This document shows, in pieces, positions 1 through 7,885 of a DNA stretch of 34,866 nt. The stretch comes from Rubrivivax sp. Lineage in GTDB: Bacteria > Pseudomonadota > Gammaproteobacteria > Burkholderiales > Burkholderiaceae_C. Position numbers and translations under genes: made by a program. Each line of letters opens with the position of its first letter. Positions within the stretch are counted from its first letter, which is position 1. The notes beneath the pieces are model-generated. The model was not told the origin of the DNA and did not search any database. It saw nothing but the letters and a program-made list of their open reading frames with translations. Location: assembly GCA_022843905.1 (NCBI GenBank), contig JALHMT010000061.1:1-34866 (forward strand), given 5' to 3'.

Positions 1-1005
1 GTGATCCGTTTCGTCAAGCCGGAAGATGGCTTCGTGCCTCTCGCGGTAGCGGCGGATGGCCCCCTTGGTGTGGGCACGGAGCAGATGGAGGCCTGCAAGG
101 GCTGCGCGAACTTCGGCTGCAGCGTGTCGGCCATCCCGGGTCACTACGGCGAGGTCGCCGAGTCGCTGTGCTTCGACGCCGCGTGCAACAGCACCAAGGT
201 GGCCGCGCGGCGCAAGGCCGAGCGAGCGGCGAGCAAGCCGACTTCGTCGGCGAGGGACGCGGCTGGGTCTGGCGACAGCAAGACCAAGAGTGCCGAGCCA
301 GCGGCCTCGGCCCCCGAAAGCGCCAAGCCGCGCAACACGGTGCCGGGCAAGGTAGTGGCGCACCGCATCGAGTTTTGGCGCAAGACGGTGGCTAACCAGC
401 TGATGGTGCAGGGTGAGCGCAACCACCGGGCACTGACGGCCCTGGTGTTGGCTCGTGAGACGCGAGCCATCCATGCGGATCGGTATGCCGATGTGGCGGT
501 CAAGCTGGCCGGCATCAAGAAGCCGAACTTGGGCGAAACGCCGCTGCGCAAGATGCTGGAGCAGGCAGACGCGGTGAACGCAAGCGCGCTGGAGGCCCTT
601 GTCAAAGCGGTCACGGCGTCGGCCGCCTATGGCGTCGACACCGAAGGGCTCGAAACGCTGCTGAACTACCTGGAAGTTGACGAGGCACGGCACTTCACGC
701 TCAACGAAGACTACCTGGCACTGCTGACGGTCAGCGAACTGGAGTCGCTGGCGGAGGAAGTCGGCCTGAAGAAGGCGATGGGCGAGCGCTACGCGAAGGC
801 CAAGGCCGGCAAGCGAGGCGAATTCATCCAGGCGCTGCTGGCGGTCGAGGGCTTCACCTACAAGGGCACAGTGCCCAAAGCCATGCGCTACCCCCGGCGC
901 AAGTTCAGGTACGCCGAGCGCGCCGATGCAGCCGGTGAGCCCAGCGCGGCCACCGGTGGGCCGGGCGCGCGCCGAGAAGTCGCTGAGCCCGCCAACGCAG
1001 CGTGA
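1..1005 (+). CDS. PRTRC system ParB family protein, C-terminal part (5' end outside window)
   Basis: The reading frame is open from the first base, so the true start and the ParB nuclease-like N-terminal domain are probably upstream. The visible 334 residues match the C-terminal half of PRTRC ParB-like proteins. They include a cysteine-rich stretch at residues 33-62 (CKGC, FGC, LCFDAAC) that may bind metal, a charged Ala/Ser/Lys linker at about 70-115, and a helical region that starts near the conserved-looking HRIEFWRK segment. ParB-type proteins bind DNA and help plasmid or chromosome partition. In this cassette the exact role is unknown. The next gene, PRTRC E, starts 72 bases downstream. 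Family assignment is supported by the complete PRTRC gene order that follows. Confidence 0.8.
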   Translation: MIRFVKPEDGFVPLAVAADGPLGVGTEQMEACKGCANFGCSVSAIPGHYGEVAESLCFDAACNSTKVAARRKAERAASKPTSSARDAAGSGDSKTKSAEPAASAPESAKPRNTVPGKVVAHRIEFWRKTVANQLMVQGERNHRALTALVLARETRAIHADRYADVAVKLAGIKKPNLGETPLRKMLEQADAVNASALEALVKAVTASAAYGVDTEGLETLLNYLEVDEARHFTLNEDYLALLTVSELESLAEEVGLKKAMGERYAKAKAGKRGEFIQALLAVEGFTYKGTVPKAMRYPRRKFRYAERADAAGEPSAATGGPGARREVAEPANAA

Positions 1006-1019
1006 GCCTCGACAAACCA

Positions 1020-1054
1020 GGGGTGACCCATAGGATCGATCCGAGGGTCATCCC
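1020..1054 (+). promoter_or_regulatory. Nested hairpin/palindrome between PRTRC parB and PRTRC E
   Basis: GGGGTGACCC (1020-1029) pairs with GGGTCATCCC (1045-1054) over 10 positions with one G-T wobble. The loop holds a second perfect palindrome, GGATCGATCC (1033-1042). No T-tract follows, so it is not a classic terminator. It could be an attenuator or processing site that sets the ratio of ParB to the small PRTRC proteins, or a protein-binding palindrome. The pairing is seen directly; the function is inferred. Confidence 0.5.
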
Positions 1055-1077
1055 TCTCGATCAAGGAGATTGAAGCG

Positions 1078-1572
1078 ATGTTCAAACAGCTATTCCCGCT
1101 GGCAGCAAAAGGTTCGTTCAGCTTGCTGCTTTCAGCCGACGAGGGCAGCGGCCTCATGACGGTGGTGGTCGTGCCGAAGCACTCAGACGGCGGCAAGGAT
1201 GTTCCTGCACTGGCGATGCCGCTCAAGCTGACGGCCGCGCCCGAAGAACTGGATGCAGGCTTCACGCAGGCCGTGCTCAGCTACTCGACCCATCGCGCCA
1301 GCCTGGACGAACAAGTGGCCGCGACCAACGAAGTCATCGAGGCTGCGAAGGCCGCGTCGGTCAAGAAGGGCGCCGAGGCCGTGACGAAGGCCGGCGCCAA
1401 GCCCACGCAACGGGGCGCAGCACCCAAGGCAGCGGCAGGTGACGACGACGCAGACGACGACCATGGTGGGGACGGCACCGACGGTGCGCCCACAGCGATG
1501 CACGGGGTCTCACCGGCTACGGCGGAGGCTCCCTCTGCGGGACCGGGCGTGCCGGATCTCTTCGGCGCGTGA
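1078..1572 (+). CDS. PRTRC system protein E
   Basis: This 164-residue protein resembles PRTRC protein E in its N-terminal 75 residues (MFKQLFPLAAKGSFSLLLSA onward, then a PLKLTAAPEELDAGF-like segment). The second half is an Ala/Lys-rich segment, an Asp-rich acidic patch at about residues 121-131 and a short hydrophobic end (VPDLFGA). It is likely a compact N-terminal domain with a disordered, charged tail. No enzymatic motif is visible. The ATG is preceded by AAGGAG at a good distance. It sits between PRTRC parB and PRTRC C, 12 bases before the latter, and is surely cotranscribed with it. The family has no established biochemical function. Confidence 0.8.
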   Translation: MFKQLFPLAAKGSFSLLLSADEGSGLMTVVVVPKHSDGGKDVPALAMPLKLTAAPEELDAGFTQAVLSYSTHRASLDEQVAATNEVIEAAKAASVKKGAEAVTKAGAKPTQRGAAPKAAAGDDDADDDHGGDGTDGAPTAMHGVSPATAEAPSAGPGVPDLFGA

Positions 1573-1584
1573 AGGGAGGCAACC

Positions 1585-1791
1585 ATGTCCATCGTCGTTG
1601 CCGCTCTCGCCCGTTGCTTCAAGTACAACGGCATGACGCTGCCGGACATTCCCGGCCTCAGCGTCGAACAGGTCAAGGAGGTCTACGCCGCGCAGTACCC
1701 GGAACTGCTGACGGCCGAGGCCCAGGTCGGTGAGGTCACCCGTGGCGTCCAGGAAATCGCGTTCAAGCGCGCGGTCGGCACCAAGGGCTGA
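1585..1791 (+). CDS. PRTRC system protein C, predicted ubiquitin-like protein
   Basis: This 68-residue protein matches PRTRC protein C: short beta-strand-like N-terminus, the LPDIPGLSVEQVKEVYAAQY helix region, then a strand pair. To my knowledge this family is grouped with prokaryotic ubiquitin-like beta-grasp proteins. The chain ends in a glycine (TKG), as expected for a protein activated at its C-terminus by an E1-like enzyme, and a ThiF-type E1 is encoded in the same cassette. The start has an AGGGAGG ribosome site. The stop overlaps the coding region of the next small gene in another frame. Family call is firm; the role as a conjugated modifier is inference. Confidence 0.8.
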   Translation: MSIVVAALARCFKYNGMTLPDIPGLSVEQVKEVYAAQYPELLTAEAQVGEVTRGVQEIAFKRAVGTKG

Positions 1792-2011
1792 GGACGATCC
1801 GGTCGCGTGCTACGCCGCGCGGCTGGATCGCTTCCTCGCGCAGCCCGGACAGGGCGATGCCGGGGCCCTTGAAGCCGCGATGGGCGAGGCGAAACTGGTT
1901 CTCGTGAGCAGCATCGTCCACCAGTTCGCAGAAGACGTGCGGGGCCAGCCCCACGGGGAGCGGCAGGAGCGCATGGTGGTACGGGGTACGCTCTATCCGC
2001 CACTGTTCTAG
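1742..2011 (+). CDS. Small unrecognised protein inside the PRTRC cassette
   Basis: This frame gives an 89-residue protein from a GTG start at 1742, with GTGAGG about 7 bases upstream; a second GTG lies at 1730. It overlaps the end of PRTRC C by 50 bases and ends two bases before the PRTRC F ATG. It fills a space that would otherwise be empty, and after 1790 its codons end in G or C in nearly every case, which supports real coding. The protein is mostly helical, with a segment around SSIVHQFAEDV and a C-terminal VVRGTLYPPLF. I do not recognise a family. Tight packing suggests it works with the PRTRC proteins. The start is uncertain. Confidence 0.6.
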   Translation: MASRKSRSSARSAPRAEDDPVACYAARLDRFLAQPGQGDAGALEAAMGEAKLVLVSSIVHQFAEDVRGQPHGERQERMVVRGTLYPPLF

Positions 2012-2013
2012 CC

Positions 2014-3012
2014 ATGTTTCAGTTGCCCTCCATCGACCCATCGATTCCCTGCACTTTGGTGCCTCAGGCGTCGCGGCGCCGTGGTGCGCTGCTGGCTCGA
2101 ACATTGATTCGCGCAGGCGCCTTCGACGCAGCCTTGATGCCGTCCCGGCCGGGTCCCGACCACATCAAGACCTGCCAGACGGTGCTGGAGGGTTGGGTTC
2201 GCCGAGAACTCGGAGCGTTGCGGATGCTCCGGCCGTACTTCGGGATGCACCTGCGCGAGACGGGCAACGACGCCAGCCAGGCGGTCGGGCCAACTTGCCG
2301 GATCGAGTGGGGTGGCGAGTCCTTCGGCGTCCGCTGCGTGGGGCCTGCGCTGGAGTGCTTGGAACGTCACCGTCCCAGGCTCGGCCGGACGGTGTTGCGT
2401 GCTCTGGAGCGGTATGCGTTTCGCACGCTGCCGATCTACACGCCCGCTGTCGTCATGGAGTGCGCCAGCGACGTCTACTGGTACGGCGAGTGCGACGAGG
2501 AAATGGCCCTGGAAGAAGCCTGTGGCGACGATGCCGAGGAGCGCAAGTCGATGCGCGACAGCATGGTGACCCGGGCCATGTTCGACAGCACGTTCCCATG
2601 CTGGGCGCTGGAAGGCCGAACGAGGCTGCTCGGCCGGAGGACATTGCTGCAGATCGCAGAGTCCGCGTCGGACCGTCGCATTGCCAGTGTGATCGAAAGC
2701 GTGCTGGGTCTGCTTGCGATGAACCCGCCCGGCTACGACTGGGCTTTCCGGGAGGGACGCTTCGTTGGCTACTCGGGCGTCCTGGCCTGGGGCCGTGAGG
2801 ACGAACTCACGTGCCGCGTGCTCGATGACTACGAGCAGATGGTGAGCGAGAGCGGCGACTACTTCGAGACCTGCGGCGAAGTTCCGATCGGTGTCGAGGA
2901 TCACGAGGCACTCACCGGCTGGTTCGAGTACATGCGGTCGTGGTGCCGTGCGACGCATGGCCTCGACACCTTGATCTGGCAACTCAGCGAGGGAGACTGG
3001 TCCGTGAAGTGA
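2014..3012 (+). CDS. PRTRC system protein F
   Basis: The 332-residue product matches PRTRC protein F in size, in gene position between C and B, and in its general make-up. It is an acidic, Trp/Tyr-rich soluble protein without signal peptide or membrane segments. A recognisable region runs from about residue 150 (VVMECASDVYWYGECDEEMAL) to the C-terminal EYMRSWCRATHGL segment. No catalytic motif can be named. The ATG follows the previous stop by two bases, so translation is probably coupled. PRTRC B starts 20 bases after its stop. The family is known mainly from conserved neighbourhood and its function is unknown. Confidence 0.75.
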   Translation: MFQLPSIDPSIPCTLVPQASRRRGALLARTLIRAGAFDAALMPSRPGPDHIKTCQTVLEGWVRRELGALRMLRPYFGMHLRETGNDASQAVGPTCRIEWGGESFGVRCVGPALECLERHRPRLGRTVLRALERYAFRTLPIYTPAVVMECASDVYWYGECDEEMALEEACGDDAEERKSMRDSMVTRAMFDSTFPCWALEGRTRLLGRRTLLQIAESASDRRIASVIESVLGLLAMNPPGYDWAFREGRFVGYSGVLAWGREDELTCRVLDDYEQMVSESGDYFETCGEVPIGVEDHEALTGWFEYMRSWCRATHGLDTLIWQLSEGDWSVK

Positions 3013-3032
3013 TCGTGAAAGGAACGAACTCG

Positions 3033-3788
3033 ATGAACGCACATGAACGAGACGTGAAGTTCAACGTGTCCGAGGAAGGACCGGCTGAAATGCATCTGCG
3101 TCGAGCGATCTTGGTGTACGGAGGCAAGGGCGGGGGGCAGTTCGCGACGGTCCATGACATCGCGACAGCTCCGGGCGGTGGGGCGACGATCCTTCCGGGA
3201 CGGCCGATGACGGCATTCGCAGTCCAGCGTCTTGCCCGCAAGTTGACCAAGCGGCGCGAAGGCGGATTCATCCCTGAGAAGCTGATTTTCCAGGACGCTG
3301 ACACGATCGCATGGTGGGTGCCTCCGTCGAGGCGACGCGTGTGGTTCAGATGTCCCGAGGGTCAACTCATCGCGGGGGAGCGGTCTGAGGTCGTCAGCCA
3401 TCCGGGGCTGGTGTTCAGCGTGGCGACGGCGCGCAAGTGGTTTGTCTGGGCGATCAAGGGCACGGCGCGGCCCACCGACCGCACGAAGCTGTTTCGCGCG
3501 CCTTACTTCAACGTCTGGGAGAGCGGGCAGGTGTGTGTTGGCAACGTGGACCTGCCTGAACGGGCCTCGGCCGAGAAGTTGGATGAGTGGACCAACGCCT
3601 TCTTCGAAAGCTGGTTCACCCACCCCAACGTGCACGCCGAGCTTGTTCGGTACCGAGGTGGCGCCTACAGGTTCTGGAGAGACATGCTCGACGGCAAGCA
3701 TGCCGAATTTCCGGAGCGGACGCTGGTCGACCTCGGCCGTACCCTGGGTGAGGCCCTTCAATCCCGCAATGCCAAGCATGACGACTGA
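3033..3788 (+). CDS. PRTRC system protein B, predicted E2-like (Prok-E2 type) protein
   Basis: This 251-residue protein fits PRTRC protein B. I chose ATG 3033 because AAGGAA precedes it and the upstream part of the open frame lies inside PRTRC F. Residues 158-174 (YFNVWESGQVCVGNVDL) resemble the active-site loop of ubiquitin-conjugating E2 enzymes, in which an N-x-x-x-x-G-x-[IV]-C-[LV] pattern carries the catalytic cysteine. Here that is C168. The fold assignment agrees with the published grouping of PRTRC B among bacterial E2-like families as I recall it. With ThiF (E1), C (modifier) and A (JAMM peptidase) it would complete a conjugation pathway. The catalytic role of C168 is inference. Confidence 0.75.
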   Translation: MNAHERDVKFNVSEEGPAEMHLRRAILVYGGKGGGQFATVHDIATAPGGGATILPGRPMTAFAVQRLARKLTKRREGGFIPEKLIFQDADTIAWWVPPSRRRVWFRCPEGQLIAGERSEVVSHPGLVFSVATARKWFVWAIKGTARPTDRTKLFRAPYFNVWESGQVCVGNVDLPERASAEKLDEWTNAFFESWFTHPNVHAELVRYRGGAYRFWRDMLDGKHAEFPERTLVDLGRTLGEALQSRNAKHDD

Positions 3789-4401
3789 CCCACGTGACGC
3801 GGCCATTGGAGCCAGTTGCCCGGTGGTCGCCATGCCTCAGTTCGGCGCGCTGGCGGCGCACGCGAGCGGGCAGCGCATGCTGCTGGCTCGCAATGGGCTC
3901 TTTGTGCAGATGAAGACTCCGTGGCTCGACTGCACGACACGGGTTGCGGAGATCGGTATGCACCTTCCGTACGGGGTGGCAACCGAGGCCATTCGCTTCG
4001 CCTTCGGGGTGATCCCCTTGGGATTGCTGGAGCAGTTCATCACCGCCGCGCGCAAGGCCATGCCCAACGAAGCGGCGGGCGCGTTGATCTACGACGCGCG
4101 CGTGGGCGCTTTGCGCCTCACCATGCATGTGTCCATCGAGGTCGGGCCCGGTCACGTGCGCTACCGCATCGAAGACTTGGCCGATCACGAGCTCGTCGCG
4201 ATCGACCTTCACTCACACGGTCGGCTGGGCGCGTTCTGGTCGCACGAAGACGATCGGGACGACCAGGGCGTGCGGGTCTGCGGTGTATTCGGCAATCTCG
4301 ACCGTGAGCGGCCCACGGCGAAGTTCCGGCTCGCATTGAACGGCCTGTTCAGGGAGCTTCCTCATCCTTGGAGCGCCGAGCCGGCAGGCGCCATGGCGTA
4401 G
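3778..4401 (+). CDS. PRTRC system protein A, JAMM/JAB-type metalloprotease-like
   Basis: This 207-residue protein carries an intact JAMM zinc signature: H145, H147, seven residues, S155, two residues, D158, with a candidate upstream glutamate E98 in PNEAAGALI. JAMM proteins cleave isopeptide or peptide bonds after ubiquitin-like modifiers. The N-terminal segment (CPVVAMPQFGALAAH) is typical of PRTRC A. I chose ATG 3778, which overlaps the end of PRTRC B by 11 bases; ATG 3769 is an in-frame alternative. The gene lies between the E2-like B and the E1-like ThiF. Likely job: processing or removal of the small protein C from targets. The motif is seen directly; the substrate is inferred. Confidence 0.8.
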   Translation: MTTDPRDAAIGASCPVVAMPQFGALAAHASGQRMLLARNGLFVQMKTPWLDCTTRVAEIGMHLPYGVATEAIRFAFGVIPLGLLEQFITAARKAMPNEAAGALIYDARVGALRLTMHVSIEVGPGHVRYRIEDLADHELVAIDLHSHGRLGAFWSHEDDRDDQGVRVCGVFGNLDRERPTAKFRLALNGLFRELPHPWSAEPAGAMA

Positions 4402-4613
4402 AAGCGGCGCCCCGGCGCAGAACGCCGAGGCGCCGAAGACGCATCTGGCCTTGCCCAGGGAGGACAAGCAAGGACGGATCGAATGCGCGCCTCATTATGC
4501 GGCGGCTGTACTGGCTCGGCACGCACCGCGCCGGGTGGGTCAATGTTTGGTGCGCAGGGGTTGAGCGGGAGGCCTCGTCCGCGATGATCTTCGGGAGAGG
4601 ATCGAGAAGCGAC

Positions 4614-5420
4614 ATGGAACACTGCATTGGGCGAAGCATGCTGAGCCAGCGTGTCAGGGTCCACCTGGTGGGCGTTGGCGGCAACGGCGCGCAGATGGCC
4701 AATTGCCTGGCCCGACTGGACATTGCGATGCGTGCGCTCGGTCACCCCTACGGTCTGCACGTCACGGCCTTCGATGGCGATCAGGTGAGCGAGTCCAATG
4801 TCGGCCGGCAGATCTACAGCCCGGCCGATGTGGGGTTGCACAAAGCGGTGGTGACGATCAACCGGCTGAACCAGTACTTCGGCCTCGACTGGGACGCCGT
4901 GCCGCGTCACTACGACACGTCGCTGGTCTCCGACCACGGGAGCTGCCCGAGCATTGTCATCAGCTGCGTGGACTCGGCGCGCGCGCGGCGCGACCTGCAT
5001 CGACGCCTGTTCCAACGCGGGGCTCGCGCGACCTACTGGCTCGACCTGGGAAACACCGAGAGCGGCGCGCAGGTGGTGCTGGGTGAGCCCAAGCCCTATC
5101 CGTTGCCCGAGCGACAGGAGTGGGAGCGGCTGCCCTGCGTGACTGAACTGTTCCCGCAGTTGCTGGAAGAGCGCGAGGAGGACGACGCACCGTCCTGTTC
5201 GGTACGAATCTCGTTGCAGGCCCAGGGGCTGTTCGTCAACGACATGGCTGTGCGGTGGGCGTCGCAGTTGCTCTACGAGTTGTTCCAGGGACCGATCAGG
5301 CACCACGGGGTCCTGGTCAACTTGTTGTCCAAGCGCTCGGGCCCCATCGACGTGAACCCGGCGGTGTGGAAGCGCTTCGGTATCCGGCGGCGCAAGCCCC
5401 GCGGCCTGCAGGCCGAGTAG
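4614..5420 (+). CDS. PRTRC system ThiF family protein (E1-like adenylating enzyme)
   Basis: This is a Rossmann-type E1/ThiF/MoeB-like protein of 268 residues. Visible motifs are the glycine-rich loop GVGGNG at 20-25, the acidic end of strand two (FDGDQV, D54 and D56), the NVGRQ motif at 62-66 with the catalytic-type arginine, and DVGLHK with K78. A later ISCVDSARARR segment matches the conserved Asp region. These proteins adenylate the C-terminal glycine of ubiquitin-like or sulfur-carrier proteins. The frame is open further upstream, but ATG 4614 places the loop at residue 20, as in relatives, with GAGAAG just before it. The 212 bases after PRTRC A show no convincing gene. It closes the cassette. 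Confidence 0.85.
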   Translation: MEHCIGRSMLSQRVRVHLVGVGGNGAQMANCLARLDIAMRALGHPYGLHVTAFDGDQVSESNVGRQIYSPADVGLHKAVVTINRLNQYFGLDWDAVPRHYDTSLVSDHGSCPSIVISCVDSARARRDLHRRLFQRGARATYWLDLGNTESGAQVVLGEPKPYPLPERQEWERLPCVTELFPQLLEEREEDDAPSCSVRISLQAQGLFVNDMAVRWASQLLYELFQGPIRHHGVLVNLLSKRSGPIDVNPAVWKRFGIRRRKPRGLQAE

Positions 5421-5617
5421 TTCGCCAAGAGTTCCGGCCGAAAAGCGGGGGTGCTGCGTGCCGCCTTTCCGTTGGCGCGAACTGAGCCAACCCGGCAGCA
5501 TGACAAGGAAGTGGTGGCCTTGCCGCCATCCGGCGTTCGGCCCGCTGGCCTGCCCTTGAAGGCTTCGAACGACGGCCAAGAATGAACGCACGCAATCGAC
5601 GGAAGGGATGGTCAATC
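5421..5617. other. Intergenic stretch after the PRTRC cassette
   Basis: These 197 bases separate the ThiF gene from the next gene. I see no convincing reading frame, no strong hairpin with a T-tract and no clear promoter hexamers. Confidence 0.4.
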
Positions 5618-5893
5618 GTGGAAAGTCAGTTGGTCAACGCGCTTCAGGTGCTCGGCTGGGTCCTCACGCTGCTGGGGCAAGTCCAGGTGGCGCGCAAGCG
5701 CCGGGCTGGCTTCGCGACCTGGATCGTTGCCAATATCGTGCTGATCGGGTTGAGCGCTCATGTGGGCCTGTGGTGGAGCATTGGCATGTACCTCACCAAC
5801 ATTGCCGTGTGCGCGTGGTCGTTCCGTGCCTGGGGCCAGGCGGACGAGGGCCGGATGCGGACGCTGTTCGTGAACAGGCGGACCGCCTGGTAG
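5618..5893 (+). CDS. Small integral membrane protein
   Basis: The product is about 91 residues from GTG 5618, with an AAGGGATGG ribosome site; an ATG at 5582 would add 12 residues but has no ribosome site. Three hydrophobic segments are visible: LVNALQVLGWVLTLLGQV, a central FATWIVANIVLIGLSA segment and a GLWWSIGMYLTNIAVCAW segment, followed by a short charged tail. The protein therefore sits in the inner membrane. Spacing and the Trp-rich helices recall part of PnuC-like nicotinamide riboside transporters, but the protein is far shorter than a full transporter and I would not assign transport. It is immediately followed by the helicase gene. Confidence 0.6.
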   Translation: MESQLVNALQVLGWVLTLLGQVQVARKRRAGFATWIVANIVLIGLSAHVGLWWSIGMYLTNIAVCAWSFRAWGQADEGRMRTLFVNRRTAW

Positions 5894-5911
5894 CGCGCAG
5901 GGGAAGCGCCT

Positions 5912-7357
5912 GTGCAGCCGACCGAGGAACAGGAACGCATCGTCGCCAGCGATGCTGGGTCGCTGGTCGTGGAGGCTGGAGCCGGTGCGGCAAAGACGAC
6001 GACGCTCGGCCTGTACGCCAGCGCGCGTCCGCGCAGCCGCATCCTCTACCTCGCTTTCAACAAGTCGATCCAGTTGGAAGCGGCGGCGCGCATGCCGCCG
6101 AACGTGAACTGTCGCACCACCCACTCCATCGCATGGCGCAAGGCGACCGAGCTCTTCGGAGGCGAGGCGTCGCAGCGGGTGGGCAAGACCTATGCATCCT
6201 CGGTGGCGCGGACGTTCCGTTGCGGGCCGCTGGTGGCCACCGCTGCATTGCAGGCGATTCAGAACTGGTGCGGCTCTCTCAGCAGCCAGATCGATGCCTC
6301 GCACGTGCCGACTGACATCGCCGAGCGCTTGGCCGATCCGGGAAGCGTCGTCGAGATCGCCAGGGCGACCTGGGCTCGGATGTGCCGGCCCGATGGCGGC
6401 GAGTTGCGGCTGCCCCATGACGGCTATCTCAAGCTCTTCCAGATGGAAGAGCCGATGCTTCGGGGCCAGGACCTGGTCGCTGTGGACGAGGCCCAGGACC
6501 TCAACATGTGCACCTACGACATCGTGCGGCGACAGTGCGGCGGGCTGGTGCTGGTGGGCGACTCGGCCCAGCAGATCTTCGCGTTCCGTGGGTCGGCCAA
6601 TGCCCTGAGGATCCACGAAGCGGGTCACCGGTTGCAGCTCACGCGTAGCTTTCGTTTCGGGGAGAGTCTCGCGCAGATGGCCAACGCTTTGCTGGACCAC
6701 TTCAAGCTCGACAACGCCCTGCACATCGTCGGCGCCGGCCGGGTGCCCACGCGCCTGACGGTGGACACCCAGCGCTCCTTTGCGGTGCTGGCCAGGACGA
6801 ACGCGGTTGTGTTCGAGGAAGCCATCTCGTTCCTGTCGACCAACCGTCGCTACCACTTCGTGGGAGGGCCCGAAGGCTACCGAATGGAAAAGCTGCTCGA
6901 CGCCTACTACCTGTGGGCGGGCAGCGGCGGGCAGGTCCGTGATCCGTACCTGCGCAGCTTCGGCAGCTTTGAGGACCTGCAGCAACTTGCAGATGATGCC
7001 GCCGACCCTGAGCTTAGGCACCTGGTGCGCGTGGTCGAGGACTACGGTGGGCGCGTGCCGGCACTGGTGGACCAGATCAGGTCGCGGCACGTGGCGCTCG
7101 ACAGGGCGGCCTGGAGCGACTTCGACGGCGTGTTCTTCTCGACGGCGCACAAGGCCAAGGGCTTGGAGTTCGATCAGGTCTGGCTGGCCGACGACTTCAT
7201 GCGGTTCTTCGAGGACGGCAAGGAGCTGACGGCGGAAGAGGTGGAACAGGCGGATGTGAATCTGCTGTACGTCGCGCTGACCCGCGCGAAGGAGTCGATT
7301 CGGTTGTCCGCAGGGTTCGACGAATGGCTCACCTATCGGCGCCTGCGACCACGATGA
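5912..7357 (+). CDS. Compact UvrD/Rep-type superfamily 1 DNA helicase
   Basis: All main SF1A helicase motifs are present in 481 residues: Q motif PTEEQERIV (3-11), Walker A-type loop EAGAGAAKTTTL (21-32), motif Ia AFNKS (48-52), motif II DEAQD (192-196), motif III GDSAQQIFAFRG (216-227), motif IV near LTRSFRF (243-249), motif V TAHKAKGLEFD, and motif VI YVALTRAKES near the C-terminus. The Walker loop has Ala where most relatives have Gly directly before the lysine. At 481 residues it lacks the large 1B/2B insertions of UvrD or Rep and is closer in size to stand-alone helicases of plasmids and the Fbh1-like branch. The GTG start has GGGGAAG upstream. Likely role: ATP-driven unwinding in repair or transfer of the element. 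Confidence 0.88.
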   Translation: MQPTEEQERIVASDAGSLVVEAGAGAAKTTTLGLYASARPRSRILYLAFNKSIQLEAAARMPPNVNCRTTHSIAWRKATELFGGEASQRVGKTYASSVARTFRCGPLVATAALQAIQNWCGSLSSQIDASHVPTDIAERLADPGSVVEIARATWARMCRPDGGELRLPHDGYLKLFQMEEPMLRGQDLVAVDEAQDLNMCTYDIVRRQCGGLVLVGDSAQQIFAFRGSANALRIHEAGHRLQLTRSFRFGESLAQMANALLDHFKLDNALHIVGAGRVPTRLTVDTQRSFAVLARTNAVVFEEAISFLSTNRRYHFVGGPEGYRMEKLLDAYYLWAGSGGQVRDPYLRSFGSFEDLQQLADDAADPELRHLVRVVEDYGGRVPALVDQIRSRHVALDRAAWSDFDGVFFSTAHKAKGLEFDQVWLADDFMRFFEDGKELTAEEVEQADVNLLYVALTRAKESIRLSAGFDEWLTYRRLRPR

Positions 7358-7417
7358 ACACTTGAGGTATCCCCGGTCGCTCGGATCATGGCCATCGAAG
7401 ACCCGGAAGGACTCCCG

Positions 7418-7885
7418 ATGTCGCAAGCCCTGATCCGCCACCTGCGCCTGTTCTGCGCCAGCCCCAACGCGGTCCCTGTTCGACAGAAGGACGGTGTGCT
7501 GGCGGTGGCCGGTGTGCTCGAGCGGGCCGGCCTGGCGAGGCTGCTGCTGGTTGACATGGAGCGCTGGGGGCGCAATCCGGGTGCCAGCGTGACCAACGCG
7601 ATCGACCGGCTGGTGCCGGCCGCACATCGCTACCTGATCGGAGGGTTCGGCATCGCGCTGGCCGACACGCTCATCGTTGAGTGGGACGGATCGGGGGCAT
7701 TCGATGTCGTGTGCGATCTGGGTGATGGGAGCGGCATGTCCCATCGACCGTTGTACGGCGCGGAACACGACTTGCGGCCTCGCAGTCGCGAAGCGTTCAT
7801 CGCTGCGACCGGCGCAATGGGGCGCGCGATGCTGCAGCGGGCCGAGACGGTCGGCGTCGGCGACTGGGCGGGGGTCGAAGGATGA
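7418..7885 (+). CDS. Unrecognised protein, 155 residues
   Basis: ATG 7418 is preferred because GAAGGA lies six bases before it; an in-frame ATG at 7388 lacks such a site. The protein is soluble. It has a basic N-terminal helix (LIRHLRLFCASP), a leucine-rich helix (LERAGLARLLLVDMERWG) and a mixed region with LIGGFGIALADTLIVEWDGSGAFDVVCDLG. I do not recognise a family or active site. Its stop overlaps the start of the next gene in ATGA, so the two are translationally coupled. Confidence 0.6.
   Translation: MSQALIRHLRLFCASPNAVPVRQKDGVLAVAGVLERAGLARLLLVDMERWGRNPGASVTNAIDRLVPAAHRYLIGGFGIALADTLIVEWDGSGAFDVVCDLGDGSGMSHRPLYGAEHDLRPRSREAFIAATGAMGRAMLQRAETVGVGDWAGVEG

Noticed and set aside
5618..5893. 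PnuC nicotinamide riboside transporter.
   Set aside because: The protein has only about 91 residues and three membrane segments, far short of a full transporter, and similarity is a weak impression.
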